A stretch of 64,000 nucleotides of DNA from Rhodospirillaceae bacterium. GTDB lineage: Bacteria; Pseudomonadota; Alphaproteobacteria; UBA8366. The notes under the pieces were generated by a model, which was not told where the DNA came from, ran no database searches, and saw only the letters and a list, made by a program, of their open reading frames with translations. Where the stretch lies: assembly GCA_002722095.1 (NCBI GenBank), contig PBKG01000006.1:96702-160701 (forward strand), given 5' to 3'. The translations under genes were made by a program, and so were the position numbers. Below are positions 25,737 to 35,545 of this stretch, piece by piece; within the stretch, counting starts at the first letter, position 1; every line of letters starts with the position of its first letter.

Positions 25737-28700
25737 ATGGCGGATCAGACACCTCCTTCGACACCGACCGAACCCACTTCTCAAGAGGCGGCGGACGTTA
25801 ACGAAGATGCGATCGAAATCGATATCTCGCAAACGCAAGGCGAATCGCAAAACCTGACGCTGGATATCGAGAAACCAGAAGATGATAAGCCCGAAACGGC
25901 CGAGGCCAACGAAGAGGCTCCGAAAGACTCTTCGCTTAGCCAAGAGCAGGTTCAGACATTGCTCGATTTGGCCCAATCCGACCCGGAACTGGCGGCTAGC
26001 CTCGAACAACTCGACGGTGGCAAAGGCAATGACCGCTTGGCTGGCGGCGAAGGTAATGACCGTCTGAGTGGCGGCGAAGGCAACGATCAGCTCGATGGCG
26101 GCGCCGGAAACGATCGCCTCGACGGTGGTGCCGGCGATGACCGGCTACAAGGCGGCGACGGTAGCGACCGGCTGGCCGGCGGTGATGGAAATGACCGCTT
26201 GGAGGGTGGTGAAGGCAATGATCGCCTAGACGGCGGCGCTGGCAACGACCGGTTGGCCGGCGGTGAGGGCAATGACCACCTGATTGGTGGCGAAGGCAAC
26301 GACCAACTCGATGGCGGCACTGGCAATGACAGGCTCGACGGCGGCGACGGTAGCGACCGGTTGACCGGTGGTGAGGGTAACGACCGACTGGCCGGCGGCG
26401 ACGGTGCCGACCGTTTGGACGGCGGCGCCGGAAACGATCAGCTTGACGGCGGCAAAGGCAATGACAGATTGGCCGGCGGCGAAGGCAATGACCGCCTGAG
26501 CGGTGGCGAAGGCAATGACCAGCTCGATGGCGGTGCCGGAAACGATCGCCTCGACGGTGGTGCCGGCGATGACCGGCTGCAAGGCGGCGACGGTAGCGAC
26601 CGATTGGCCGGCGGTGATGGGAACGACCGTTTGGACGGCGGGGCCGGTAATGACCGCATGGATGGCGGCGCTGGGAACGACCGATTGGCCGGCGGTGAAG
26701 GTAACGATCACCTGATTGGTGGCGAAGGTAATGACCGCCTCGATGGCGGCGCGGGCAATGATCGGCTCGACGGCGGTGCCGGCGACGATCGCCTGAGTGG
26801 CGGTGAAGGTAATGATCGCCTAACCGGCGGCGAAGGTAACGACCGCTTGGACGGCGGAGCCGGGAACGATCGCATGGACGGCGGCGCAGGTAACGACCAT
26901 CTGACCGGTGGCGATGGTCACGACCGTATGGCCGGCGGAGATGGCAAAGACGTTCTCGACGGCGGCAAGGGCAACGACAATATGTCCGGTGGCGCGGGTG
27001 ACGATCGCCTGAGTGGTGGTGAGGGCAACGACCGCATGGACGGCGGGGCCGGAAACGACCGCATGGACGGTGGCGCGGGCAACGACCGTATGACCGGTGG
27101 CGCTGGGAACGACCGTATGGACGGTGGCGCTGGAAATGATTTCCTTGATGGCGGCGACGGAAATGACCGCCTTGCAGGCGGCGAAGGCGATGATCGCCTG
27201 GTAGGTGGCAAAGGTGATGACAGATTGGATGGCGGTGCCGGAAATGACCGCTTGGAGGGTGGTGAAGGCAATGACCGCCTTGATGGCGGCGCCGGAAACG
27301 ATCGCTTGGATGGTGGTGCCGGCAACGATCGTATGAGCGGTGGTGACGGTAATGACCGTATGTCCGGCGGTGCCGGGAACGACCGCATGGAAGGCGGAGC
27401 CGGAAACGACAATATGGCCGGCGGCGACGGCGATGACCGCATGGATGGCGGTACCGGGAATGACCGCATGGACGGTGGCGCCGGGAATGATCACATGACA
27501 GGCGGTGCTGGCAATGACCGTATGACAGGCGGCGCCGGGAATGACCGTATGGATGGCGGTGCCGGTGCTGACAATCTTGCCGGCGGTGACGGCCGTGATC
27601 GCCTGAGTGGCGGCGACGGGAACGACCGCATGGATGGCGGGCTGGGCAACGACCGCATGGATGGCGGCGACGGCAACGACAATTTGGCCGGTGGCGCGGG
27701 TGACGATCGCCTCGACGGCGGCGCAGGCAACGATGTTCTCAATGGTGGCGCCGGAAACGACCGTTTGGATGGTGGTGCCGGAAACGACCGCCTCATCGGT
27801 GGCGACGGCAATGACCGCATGAGCGGCGGCGAGGGCAATGATCGTCTCGATGGCGGCGCCGGGAACGACCGCATGGAAGGCGGAGCGGGCCACGACCGTA
27901 TGGATGGCGGGGCCGGAAACGACCGCATGGACGGCGGCGCCGGAAACGACAGAATGTCCGGTGGCGTCGGCGATGATCGCATGTCCGGCGGTGCTGGGAA
28001 CGATCGCATGGATGGCGGCGCTGGCAATGACCGTATGGACGGCGGTGATGGGAACGACCGCATGACTGGCGGCTCCGGTAATGACCGCATGGATGGCGGC
28101 GCTGGAAACGACAACATGTCAGGTGGAGACGGCAACGACCGCATGTCCGGCGGAGCGGGCAACGACCGCATGGATGGCGGCGCCGGGAACGATCGGATGG
28201 ACGGTGGCGACGGCAACGATACGCTGGAAGGCGGTGCAGGCCGCGATCATTTGGACGGTGGTGCCGGCGACGACACCTTCATCCTCGACTTCGGCCAGGG
28301 CAGTTCCGACAACGTCCGGGGCGGCGCCGGCAACGATACCATCGTCGGTAAGGACGATGGCGATATCACCCTCAATCGCTTCAATGCTTCTAATTCGGTT
28401 GAAAACATCGATGGCGGCAAAAGCGAAAGCGACATTCACGGTACCGACGGACGCGATGTCCTCGATTTCCGTGCCACGACCCTCAACAACATCGGTGAAA
28501 TCGACGGCGGTGCCGGAAACGACGTAATTCACGGTAGCGCCGGTGACGATCGCATCGACGGTGGCGCCGGAAACGACCGCTTGAGCGGTGGTGATGGACA
28601 GGACACCTTCGTTCTCGGTAGCGGCGGCGTTGATCGCATTTCCGATTTCGGCAATGGCGATAGCATCGATGTCTCCGATCTGATCGATATGGGCGAAAAC

Positions 28701-28877
28701 ACCGTTATTACCGACTATCTGACCATCGAAGATGACGGAAAAGGTAATAGCGTAGTGAAAGTCGACACTGACGGAGGCGGTGAAAATTACGAGAATGTCG
28801 CGGTGCTCGAGGGCGTGACTGGCCTCGATGTGCAACAATTGTTCAATAGCGGCAACGTTGTCGTCGACGAATCCTAA
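25737..28877 (+). CDS. Giant all-RTX calcium-binding repeat protein, predicted type I secretion substrate
   Basis: A 1046-residue protein. Residues 1-91 are acidic and look disordered, with no signal peptide. Residues 92-847 are 84 uninterrupted nine-residue RTX units of the form [LM]xGGxGxDx, which would fold as a calcium-filled beta-roll. A looser stretch (848-945) with more GGxGND units follows. The end has the [20 protein letters not shown] region and an aliphatic, Asp/Val-rich tail typical of type I secretion signals. No catalytic or adhesive domain is visible besides the roll. About 65 of the 84 units end in Arg, and 33 begin with Met in place of Leu. No HlyB/HlyD/TolC genes are in the window, so an exporter must be elsewhere. 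A structural or surface-layer-like role is possible. Confidence 0.9.
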   Translation: MADQTPPSTPTEPTSQEAADVNEDAIEIDISQTQGESQNLTLDIEKPEDDKPETAEANEEAPKDSSLSQEQVQTLLDLAQSDPELAASLEQLDGGKGNDRLAGGEGNDRLSGGEGNDQLDGGAGNDRLDGGAGDDRLQGGDGSDRLAGGDGNDRLEGGEGNDRLDGGAGNDRLAGGEGNDHLIGGEGNDQLDGGTGNDRLDGGDGSDRLTGGEGNDRLAGGDGADRLDGGAGNDQLDGGKGNDRLAGGEGNDRLSGGEGNDQLDGGAGNDRLDGGAGDDRLQGGDGSDRLAGGDGNDRLDGGAGNDRMDGGAGNDRLAGGEGNDHLIGGEGNDRLDGGAGNDRLDGGAGDDRLSGGEGNDRLTGGEGNDRLDGGAGNDRMDGGAGNDHLTGGDGHDRMAGGDGKDVLDGGKGNDNMSGGAGDDRLSGGEGNDRMDGGAGNDRMDGGAGNDRMTGGAGNDRMDGGAGNDFLDGGDGNDRLAGGEGDDRLVGGKGDDRLDGGAGNDRLEGGEGNDRLDGGAGNDRLDGGAGNDRMSGGDGNDRMSGGAGNDRMEGGAGNDNMAGGDGDDRMDGGTGNDRMDGGAGNDHMTGGAGNDRMTGGAGNDRMDGGAGADNLAGGDGRDRLSGGDGNDRMDGGLGNDRMDGGDGNDNLAGGAGDDRLDGGAGNDVLNGGAGNDRLDGGAGNDRLIGGDGNDRMSGGEGNDRLDGGAGNDRMEGGAGHDRMDGGAGNDRMDGGAGNDRMSGGVGDDRMSGGAGNDRMDGGAGNDRMDGGDGNDRMTGGSGNDRMDGGAGNDNMSGGDGNDRMSGGAGNDRMDGGAGNDRMDGGDGNDTLEGGAGRDHLDGGAGDDTFILDFGQGSSDNVRGGAGNDTIVGKDDGDITLNRFNASNSVENIDGGKSESDIHGTDGRDVLDFRATTLNNIGEIDGGAGNDVIHGSAGDDRIDGGAGNDRLSGGDGQDTFVLGSGGVDRISDFGNGDSIDVSDLIDMGENTVITDYLTIEDDGKGNSVVKVDTDGGGENYENVAVLEGVTGLDVQQLFNSGNVVVDES
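26010..28277 (+). repeat. 84 tandem 27-bp units encoding RTX nonapeptides
   Basis: The units are in register without a single indel over 2268 bp. Codons vary among copies, so they are old or under purifying selection. A higher-order repeat is visible: units 1-7 and 17-23 are identical at protein level (a 16-unit, 432-bp period), and similarity extends to unit 11 against 27. Leu starts all of units 1-24, whereas Met starts all of units 70-82. Confidence 0.93.
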
Positions 28878-28921
28878 ATTCGCACCGATCGATCGCTCCT
28901 ACTGATTTACCGCAGAGGTAC

Positions 28922-28950
28922 CAATTCCGTTGCAGGCAGCCGCGGAATTG
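28922..28950 (+). terminator. Possible stem-loop after the RTX gene
   Basis: CAATTCCG (28922-28929) and CGGAATTG (28943-28950) form an 8-bp stem with a 13-nt loop, 45 bp after the RTX stop. No T run follows, so it is a weak terminator candidate or an mRNA 3'-end stabiliser. Confidence 0.4.
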
Positions 28951-28990
28951 CGTAAACCCCTTGTAAAATTTCGACGATTCCCCAAATGGT

Positions 28991-29017
28991 TCGCATATGT
29001 AATTGCTTTATATGCGA
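28991..29017. promoter_or_regulatory. Perfect 8-N11-8 dyad upstream of the Gld-like ABC operon
   Basis: TCGCATAT (28991-28998) and ATATGCGA (29010-29017) are exact reverse complements with an 11-bp spacer, 62 bp before the ATPase ATG. The geometry is the same as the dyad before the RTX gene, though the half-site sequence differs. It is a candidate operator for an unknown regulator. Confidence 0.5.
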
Positions 29018-29079
29018 TTCCCGAGGGAGTGATTGGGCCATCGAGTTTTGGCTAATGTCATAGTGGAGGAATGCACGGG

Positions 29080-29997
29080 ATGATCGAAGTTGAAGGCCTG
29101 AGCAAGAGTTTTGGCGAGACGCTCGCGGTCGACGATATCTCCTTTACCTTGAAAAAGGGTGAGGTGCTTGGATTTCTAGGACCGAATGGCGCCGGTAAGT
29201 CGACGACCATGAAAATGATTGCCGGCTTCCTGCCACCAACCGACGGCACCGCACGGATCAACGGCTTTGACGTGCGCGAAAACCCAATCGAGGTTAAACG
29301 CTCGATTGGCTATCTGCCCGAGGGAGCGCCGATGTGGTCGGATATGAATGTCGCGGGTTTCCTAAAATTCATCGCCGAAGTGCGAGGTTTCAAGGGTGCC
29401 GAAGCGATGGACAGGATCGATGTTGCGGTTTCGTTGACACAACTCGAAGACGTCCTCATGCAACCGATCGAGACCCTGTCCAAAGGGTTCAAACGCCGGG
29501 TAGGACTCGCCCAGGCAATGTTGCACGACCCGGAAATCCTCATTCTTGACGAGCCGACCGACGGACTGGACCCCAATCAGAAACATCAGGTCCGGGATCT
29601 AATCCAGAAAATGGCGGGCGACAAAGCGATTATTATTTCGACACATATTCTTGAAGAGGTTGAGGCGGTTTGCACCCGTGCGATCATCATTGCCAAGGGC
29701 AAATTGCTCGCCGATGCCACGCCCCATGAACTGCTGCGCAAGTCGCAGCATTACAATTCTGTCTCGGTTTCCGTACCGAATGTCGAGAAGGCGAAAGAAG
29801 TGCTGGAAGGACTGGACTCGGTCAAGCGAGTTCGGGTTACCGACGAAGAATGGCTGCTTGCCTACCCGAAGGGTAAGGAGCCGATCAACGAAGAGGTGGC
29901 TCAGGCTCTGCGGTCGGCTCGCCTCAAAGTCAACGAAATTCGCGCCGAAGGTGGCCGTCTCGACGACGTCTTCCGCGACATCACCCTAAAGAGCTGA
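29080..29997 (+). CDS. ABC transporter ATP-binding protein, GldA-like
   Basis: The nucleotide-binding subunit of a three-gene ABC system. Walker A is FLGPNGAGKSTTMKM, the signature is ETLSKGFKRRVGLAQAM, Walker B is ILILDEPTDGLDPNQ and the H-loop is IISTHILEEVEAV. The protein continues into a DUF4162-like C-terminal region (about residues 220-305). I use the ATG at 29080 (MIEVEGLSKSFG), which gives a GGAGG site 10 bp upstream; the ATG at 29071 would put the same site too close. It resembles GldA of gliding bacteria and the ATPases paired with ABC-2 permeases. The substrate is unknown. Confidence 0.88.
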   Translation: MIEVEGLSKSFGETLAVDDISFTLKKGEVLGFLGPNGAGKSTTMKMIAGFLPPTDGTARINGFDVRENPIEVKRSIGYLPEGAPMWSDMNVAGFLKFIAEVRGFKGAEAMDRIDVAVSLTQLEDVLMQPIETLSKGFKRRVGLAQAMLHDPEILILDEPTDGLDPNQKHQVRDLIQKMAGDKAIIISTHILEEVEAVCTRAIIIAKGKLLADATPHELLRKSQHYNSVSVSVPNVEKAKEVLEGLDSVKRVRVTDEEWLLAYPKGKEPINEEVAQALRSARLKVNEIRAEGGRLDDVFRDITLKS

Positions 29998-30006
29998 GCG
30001 AAGATC

Positions 30007-30741
30007 ATGAGAAATTTGCTGATCGTATTCCGTCGCGAAATGGCAAGCTATTTCGCAACTCCGCTGGCCTACGTCTTTATTGTCATTTTTCTTGTCATGG
30101 CAGGCGTCCTGACCATTTTTATCGGTAATTTCGTCGGCCAAGGCCATGCCGGGCTGCAATCCTTCTTTGGTCTGCACCCTTGGTTTTATCTGTTCCTTAT
30201 CCCTGCCCTCTCGATGCGGCTTTGGGCCGAAGAACGTAAGACCGGGACCATCGAGCTCACAATGACCTTGCCGCTTCGCCTTGGCGAAGTGGTTGTGGGC
30301 AAGTTTCTCGCCGCATGGTGCTTTGCCGGCATTGCGCTTGCGCTGACCTTCCCCTTCTGGATCACCGTGAACTATCTCGGCAATCCCGATAACGGCGTCA
30401 TATTGGCAAGTTATATAGGCAGCTGGCTGATGGCCGGTTCCTATCTCGCCATTGGCGGTTTCGTATCGGCGCTGACCCGCAATCAGGTGATCGCCTTCGT
30501 GATTACGGTCACGGTATGCTTCTTCTTCGTTGCCATGGGCTCGTCGATAGTCATCGATTTCGTCGGCGGTTGGGTAACGCAAAGCGTCTTGGAATTCGTC
30601 CGTTATATGAGTTTCCTGAATCACTTCATCGGTATTTCCAAAGGCGTGCTCGACCTCAGAAGCGTGGTCTTCTTCGTCAGTATTATTGGCTTATTCCTCA
30701 CTTTGAATGCGATCGTAATAGACCGCGTTCGCGCGAATTAA
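30007..30741 (+). CDS. ABC-2 type permease, GldF-like
   Basis: A 244-residue membrane protein with six hydrophobic segments. It opens RREMASYFATPLAYVFIVIFLVM, a phrase typical of this permease group, followed by a FLFLIPALSMRLWAEERKTGTIELTMTLPL motif characteristic of ABC-2 permeases. It is encoded 9 bp after the ATPase and 12 bp before the auxiliary protein, so the three form one operon. It would act as a dimer with the ATPase. The substrate cannot be inferred. Confidence 0.87.
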   Translation: MRNLLIVFRREMASYFATPLAYVFIVIFLVMAGVLTIFIGNFVGQGHAGLQSFFGLHPWFYLFLIPALSMRLWAEERKTGTIELTMTLPLRLGEVVVGKFLAAWCFAGIALALTFPFWITVNYLGNPDNGVILASYIGSWLMAGSYLAIGGFVSALTRNQVIAFVITVTVCFFFVAMGSSIVIDFVGGWVTQSVLEFVRYMSFLNHFIGISKGVLDLRSVVFFVSIIGLFLTLNAIVIDRVRAN

Positions 30742-30753
30742 GGAGCGTTCGAG

Positions 30754-32793
30754 ATGTTCCGGAAATTGCTTAATCGTCCCAGTGGCTGGCTTATTGCCAT
30801 CGCATTGACGCTGGTGATCTTTGTCGCCTTCAACGCCGTCGTCGCGCCGATTTCTGGCTCGCGTCTCGATTTAACCGCGGAGCGCTTGCATACGCTCTCC
30901 GACGGCACGCGCGGCATGCTGACAAAGCTCAAGAAACCGGTCACGCTCAACTTCTATTACTCGAAGGAATTGGGTAGCGCCGCGCCCGCTTTCGGAAACT
31001 ATGCCAAGCGCGTGCGTGACATGCTGGATGAAATGGAACTCGCCGCTGGTGGCAACCTAATTATCCATGAAAAGGACCCGGTTGCATTTTCCGAAACCGA
31101 GGATCAGGCGGTCGAAGCGGGCTTACAAGGTGCCCCCCTCGACCAAACCGGCGATCAGGTTTATTTCGGCCTACAGGCAAAATCGGGAGAGGAAAGCGAA
31201 GTCATTCCGTTCTTCCAAACCCAACGCGAGAATTTTCTCGAATATGACCTAGCGCGGATGATTCATTCGGTCGACAACCCGAAGAAGCAGGTGGTTGCGA
31301 TCTATACCGGCCGGCCTCTTTTCGGGAACATGCAACGCATGATGGCCGGCCTGCCGACTCAGGCCTATCGTATCGTCCCCGAACTACGCAAGCGGTTCGA
31401 GGTCAATCATATGTTCAGTCTCCGCGACCTGCCGGACGAAAAACCCGACGTGTTGATGATCGTCCATCCACTGAAGCTGGAGCTGGACGAAAAATACGAA
31501 CTGGATCAATTCCTGCTCAAGGGCGGAAAGGCGATTTTCATCATCGATCCTTTCAACGAGACCGCAGCGGGCACCCCACTTCCGCAGGGCCGCAAACCGG
31601 TAATCAATTCAGTAGCCCACGTGAAAGACTTCCTCGACCGCTGGGGTGTCGAAATTTCGGACAAGGTCATCGCTTCGGACCGCTCTATCGCGAGAATGGT
31701 CAATGCGGGTACGCCGACGCAAGTTCTGCCCGCGCCGTTCGTCACCTGGCTAGCAGTTCAAGGCCCACTGCTGTCGCGCGACGACCCGGTGACGTCGGAA
31801 TTGAAGCTGCTCAACGTTCAGAGTGCCGGCATTATTAAGGTAAAGAAAAACCCGGCAATCAAAGTCGAAACATTGATTCGGACCACAGGTGATAGTCAGG
31901 AAATCGACGTTAAGACCCACAAGGGCCGAATCGACGTCGAAGGCATGGCTGCGAACTTCAAGCCCAGTGGGAAACGTATGGTCCTGGCCGCTCGCGTCTC
32001 CGGCACTTTTAATTCTGTCTTTCCCGACGGACCCCCTAAGGATGAGGAAGACGCCAAAAAAACAAAAAAGAAAGATGCGGAGAAACCGGACGACAAGCCG
32101 AAAACTGCCGAAGAAATAAAGAAGGCAGAAAAGGAAGCCGCAAAAAAGAAAAAGGAAGCCGAAGAGAAAAAGAAGCGAGAGGCTGAGAGACTTGCCGCCC
32201 ACCTGAAGAAGTCCAAGAAGCCGTTCAATGTCCTATTAATTTCCGATGCGGATCTTCTTGAAGACCATTTCTGGGTGCAGGTGCGCCAATTCCTTGGGCG
32301 GCATGTACTTGTTCCCACGTCCAACAATGCGGACTTCATCATAAACGCGGTCGATCATTTCACCGGCAATTCCGACCTGATCAGTCTTCGCTCGCGGGGT
32401 ACTACTCAACGGCCATTTACCAAGGTCGACGAATTACGCCGCGAGGCCGAGGTCAAATACCGCAAAGTAGAGCAGGAATTGGCCAAAAAACTAAAGGCGA
32501 CGGAAAAGAAACTCGGCGAACTACGCGATAAACAAGACGATACGTCGAAAAAGGTCGCCGCCAAAAAGAAAGAAGAAATCAAAAAGGAAATCAAGGCCGC
32601 GCTCGACGAACTGATCGCCACGCGCAGAGAACTGCGTGATGTCCGGCTTAAATTGAACGAGGACATCGATCAATTGGAAATCTGGGTCCGTTTCACGAAT
32701 ATCGCGCTTATGCCGCTCCTGGTGGGCACTTTCGCGGTCGGGCTCGGTATCTATCGCGTCCGCCGTCGACGCCAACGTGCGGAAGAGGAGTAA
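30754..32793 (+). CDS. GldG-like ABC auxiliary protein with charged coiled-coil insert
   Basis: A 679-residue protein with an N-terminal membrane anchor (WLIAIALTLVIFVAFNAVV), a large extracytoplasmic domain, and a C-terminal anchor (IALMPLLVGTFAVGLGIY) before a basic end. The opening of the soluble part (LDLTAERLHTLSDGTRGML, then KLKKPVTLNFYYSK) is typical of the GldG/ABC_transp_aux group. Residues about 425-490 form a K/E/A-rich charged stretch likely to be a coiled coil, and a second charged coil precedes the last anchor. In Bacteroidetes such proteins work with GldA and GldF in gliding; in proteobacteria the role is not known. Gliding should not be assumed. Confidence 0.85.
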   Translation: MFRKLLNRPSGWLIAIALTLVIFVAFNAVVAPISGSRLDLTAERLHTLSDGTRGMLTKLKKPVTLNFYYSKELGSAAPAFGNYAKRVRDMLDEMELAAGGNLIIHEKDPVAFSETEDQAVEAGLQGAPLDQTGDQVYFGLQAKSGEESEVIPFFQTQRENFLEYDLARMIHSVDNPKKQVVAIYTGRPLFGNMQRMMAGLPTQAYRIVPELRKRFEVNHMFSLRDLPDEKPDVLMIVHPLKLELDEKYELDQFLLKGGKAIFIIDPFNETAAGTPLPQGRKPVINSVAHVKDFLDRWGVEISDKVIASDRSIARMVNAGTPTQVLPAPFVTWLAVQGPLLSRDDPVTSELKLLNVQSAGIIKVKKNPAIKVETLIRTTGDSQEIDVKTHKGRIDVEGMAANFKPSGKRMVLAARVSGTFNSVFPDGPPKDEEDAKKTKKKDAEKPDDKPKTAEEIKKAEKEAAKKKKEAEEKKKREAERLAAHLKKSKKPFNVLLISDADLLEDHFWVQVRQFLGRHVLVPTSNNADFIINAVDHFTGNSDLISLRSRGTTQRPFTKVDELRREAEVKYRKVEQELAKKLKATEKKLGELRDKQDDTSKKVAAKKKEEIKKEIKAALDELIATRRELRDVRLKLNEDIDQLEIWVRFTNIALMPLLVGTFAVGLGIYRVRRRRQRAEEE

Positions 32794-32880
32794 TCTCTCG
32801 CCGCCACGCGAATATCGGCTTAAGCTGCACTAAACTAAATACGGGGCTCGATTTTGGGCCCGTGCAACAGCGACGTCCTT

Positions 32881-33795
32881 ATGGTTCGGATAGCTAGCCT
32901 GATTGCGAGTGCAACCGAAATTGCCGCAGCTCTTGGCTGTGAGGACAGTTTGGTAGCGCGTAGTCACGAATGCGACTTTCCGGCCTCGGTCGCCAAATTG
33001 CCCGCTTGTACCGAAGCGAAAATCAACATTGAGGCACCATCGGCGGATATCGACCGCGATATCAAGCAACTGGTTGGCGACGGACTGTCGGTCTACCGAG
33101 TCGATGCCGAAAAATTGAAATCGCTCGCGCCCGACGTAATTCTTACCCAATCCCAATGCGACGTATGCGCCGTGAGCGAAGCAGAACTCCGCGATGCCGT
33201 CAGCGACTGGCTCGACAGCGAAACTAAAATCGTCTCGCTGGAACCGAACAGTCTCGATGATATCTGGCGCGATATCCGGGCGGTCGCCGAAGCGATCGGC
33301 CTACCCGAAAGGGGCGACGCGCTGATTACCGATTTACAGAACCGCATGGGGGGTATTGCCACCCAGTGTGAGGCCATGGACCGCCCGCCTCGCGTTGCCT
33401 GCATAGAATGGATTGCACCCTTGATGAGCGCTGGAAATTGGGTGCCTGAATTGGTCGCCATGGCGGGCGGGGAAAACTTGTTCGGCACAGCCGGCAGCCA
33501 TTCACCGTGGATGGAATGGGAAGATCTCAAAACCGCCGACCCTGACGTAATCGTGGTGATGCCATGCGGTTTCGACATTGCACGAAGCCGGGCCGAAATG
33601 CCGGCGCTTATAGAGCAGTCCGGCTGGGAAAACCTCGCCGCCGTGAAATCGAATCAAGTTTTTCTCACCGACGGCAATCAGTATTTCAACAGACCCGGCC
33701 CAAGGGTGGTCGAATCGCTCGAAATTCTGACGGAAGTTTTCCACCCGAAAGACTTTACCCCGACCCACTTAGGCCGCGGCTGGGAACAATTCTGA
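32881..33795 (+). CDS. BtuF-like periplasmic-binding-fold protein without signal peptide
   Basis: A 304-residue protein of the helical-backbone binding-protein superfamily that carries cobalamin or iron chelates. It opens RIASLIASATEIAAALGCED, then RSHECDFP, and continues ILTQSQCDVCAVSE and WMEWEDLKTADPDVIVVMPCGFD, all typical of the cobalamin-binding group. From the ATG at 32881 no secretion signal is present, which is unusual for a transport binding protein; many such stand-alone proteins are therefore of uncertain role. No btuC or btuD lies nearby. Given the B12 enzymes in this window, cobalamin is the leading candidate ligand. Confidence 0.78.
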   Translation: MVRIASLIASATEIAAALGCEDSLVARSHECDFPASVAKLPACTEAKINIEAPSADIDRDIKQLVGDGLSVYRVDAEKLKSLAPDVILTQSQCDVCAVSEAELRDAVSDWLDSETKIVSLEPNSLDDIWRDIRAVAEAIGLPERGDALITDLQNRMGGIATQCEAMDRPPRVACIEWIAPLMSAGNWVPELVAMAGGENLFGTAGSHSPWMEWEDLKTADPDVIVVMPCGFDIARSRAEMPALIEQSGWENLAAVKSNQVFLTDGNQYFNRPGPRVVESLEILTEVFHPKDFTPTHLGRGWEQF

Positions 33796-33802
33796 GTACC
33801 GA

Positions 33803-34420
33803 TCACCGCTTCTTGAGGACGAACATCGCTTGCGGTGCCAGCAAATTCGCACGCAATGCGCAGGCGGAATAGGCAAGCGGAAGGCCGTCACGGTCCAGCG
33901 CGATCGCGTCTTCGATATCCGCGTCGATTTCGTCGCAAAGACGAATGAAGTCATGGATCGTGCAAAGATGGATGTTGGGCGTGTCGTACCAACTATCGGG
34001 CAAATTCCCGGTAACCGGCATACGGCCGCCAAAAGACAAATTCCACCGTACGCTCAGATGGCCGAAATTCGGAAATGACAGGATCGTCCGTTGCCCGATG
34101 CGGACCAAATTCTCTACGACACGGCGAGGCTGATGCGTTGCCTGCAGTGTTTGGCTCAAAACCACGTAATCGAAAGCATCATCGGGATACGCATCGAGAT
34201 CGGTATCCGCATCGCCTTGTACGACCGAAAGGCCGTTGCTCACGCATTCGCGCACGCCGTCCATACTTAGTTCGATGCCACGCCCGTCGGTTTGTTTTTC
34301 GCGTTTCAAAAATCCGAGCAGCGCGCCGTCGCCACAACCCACATCGAGCACCCGGCTATCGGATTCGATCTTTTCCGCGATGAGACGGAGATCGCTTCGG
34401 AGGTTGGTGCGCCGAGTCAT
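33803..34420 (-). CDS. metW: Methionine biosynthesis protein MetW
   Basis: A 205-residue methyltransferase-fold protein with the SAM-type glycine loop VLDVGCGDGALLGFL, then RGIELSMDGVRECVSNGLSVVQGDADTDL and the segment LSQTLQATHQPRRVVENLVRIG. The C-terminal part contains NIHLCTIHDF. In proteobacteria metW sits behind metX and supports homoserine acylation; recent work on the family reports that MetW assists MetX activity. Here it starts 6 bp after the metX stop. It converges on the BtuF-like gene. Confidence 0.93.
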   Translation of the reverse strand: MTRRTNLRSDLRLIAEKIESDSRVLDVGCGDGALLGFLKREKQTDGRGIELSMDGVRECVSNGLSVVQGDADTDLDAYPDDAFDYVVLSQTLQATHQPRRVVENLVRIGQRTILSFPNFGHLSVRWNLSFGGRMPVTGNLPDSWYDTPNIHLCTIHDFIRLCDEIDADIEDAIALDRDGLPLAYSACALRANLLAPQAMFVLKKR

Positions 34421-34426
34421 GGATAC

Positions 34427-35545
34427 CTACCGATCCGGACGGCCCAAGCCACGATGCTCGGCGCAGGAATCGATAAATCCCTTTGCAACGCGACGAAACT
34501 CCGGTTCGTCGAGCAAAAACGCGTCATGGCCTTGGTCGCTTTCGATTTCCACGAAGCTGACGTCTGCGGCGACCGCATTCAGGGCGTGGACAATGGCTCG
34601 ATTTTCCGATGTGGGGAACAACCAATCGCTACTGAACGAAACGATACAGAACCGCGTCTTGACGCCCTCGAAAGCGGCTGCCAGCGAGCCGTCATATTCC
34701 GCCGCGAGATCGAAATAATCCATTGCACGGGTGATGTAGAGGTAGGAATTCGCGTCGAACCGCTCGACAAACGTGATCCCTTGATGGCGAAGGTAGCTCT
34801 CGACCTGAAAATCCGCATCGAATCCATAGCTGAGATGCGCTCGGTCTTGCAGATTGCGGCCGAATTTTCGGTGCAACGCCGCTTCGGACAAATAAGTGAT
34901 GTGGGCCGTCATGCGGGCGACGCCAAGGCCGCGCTTCGGTACGACACCGTGACTTAAATAATCACCCCCGTGCCAATCCGGGTCGGCCAAGATCGCCTGC
35001 CGGCCAACTTCGTGAAATGCGATATTTTGCGCCGTATGCCGTGCAGCACCGGCAATTGGCATCGCCGAAAAGACTCTCTCCTTGTACCGCGATGCCCATT
35101 CGAGCGCTTGCATCGCCCCCATCGAGCCGCCGGTCACGCAAAAAAGCTGCTCGATCCCCAAATGGTCTATGACGAGCTTTTGCGCACGGACCATATCGGC
35201 GATGGTGATGACGGGGAAATCGAGCCCATAGGGGCGATCGGTCTTCGGGTCGATCTCTTTCGGCCCCGTAGACCCCATGCACCCGCCCAACACATTGATA
35301 CAAATCACATAGAACCGATCGGTATCGATCGGGTTTCCGGGCCCGACCATATCGTTCCACCAGCCGGGTTTACCGGTGATCGGGTGCGTTTCGGCCACGA
35401 ACTGATCTCCGGTCAATGCGTGGCAAACCAGGATCGCATTGGATTTATCGTCGTTTAGAGTGCCGTAGGTCTGATAAGCAATGCCAAAAGGACCGAATTT
35501 AGTGCCGCTATCCAGCGCCATTGGCTCCGCATCTCCCAGCACCAC
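34427..35545 (-). CDS. metX: Homoserine O-acyltransferase MetX
   Basis: Acylates L-homoserine (from acetyl-CoA or succinyl-CoA) in methionine synthesis. The alpha/beta-hydrolase core is clear: [15 protein letters not shown], the nucleophile elbow [12 protein letters not shown] with the catalytic Ser, and the late Asp and His in SSDWLFP and [10 protein letters not shown]. The 372 residues begin at a GTG (35545). The frame stays open upstream to about 35684 with no ATG, GTG or TTG, and the upstream part ([14 protein letters not shown]) looks like the true N-terminus, so translation may begin at a rare codon. Acetyl or succinyl preference is not decided by these motifs. Confidence 0.9.
   Translation of the reverse strand: MVLGDAEPMALDSGTKFGPFGIAYQTYGTLNDDKSNAILVCHALTGDQFVAETHPITGKPGWWNDMVGPGNPIDTDRFYVICINVLGGCMGSTGPKEIDPKTDRPYGLDFPVITIADMVRAQKLVIDHLGIEQLFCVTGGSMGAMQALEWASRYKERVFSAMPIAGAARHTAQNIAFHEVGRQAILADPDWHGGDYLSHGVVPKRGLGVARMTAHITYLSEAALHRKFGRNLQDRAHLSYGFDADFQVESYLRHQGITFVERFDANSYLYITRAMDYFDLAAEYDGSLAAAFEGVKTRFCIVSFSSDWLFPTSENRAIVHALNAVAADVSFVEIESDQGHDAFLLDEPEFRRVAKGFIDSCAEHRGLGRPDR

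Noticed and set aside
26820..28216. Long antisense open frames opposite the RTX array (for example 357 and 241 codons)
   Set aside because: They are shadows of the 27-bp periodicity: a stop-free reading in one frame of a tandem in-frame repeat stays stop-free in the other strand. The predicted proteins are simple reversed repeats, with no starts or ribosome-binding sites that stand out.
26010..28277. CRISPR-like array
   Set aside because: The 27-bp units follow one another without spacers and encode protein in frame; there are no cas genes.
29080..32793. Gld-like operon read as the type I exporter of the RTX protein
   Set aside because: The ATPase is a separate subunit paired with an ABC-2 permease; there is no fused HlyB-like transporter, no HlyD membrane-fusion protein and no TolC-like gene.
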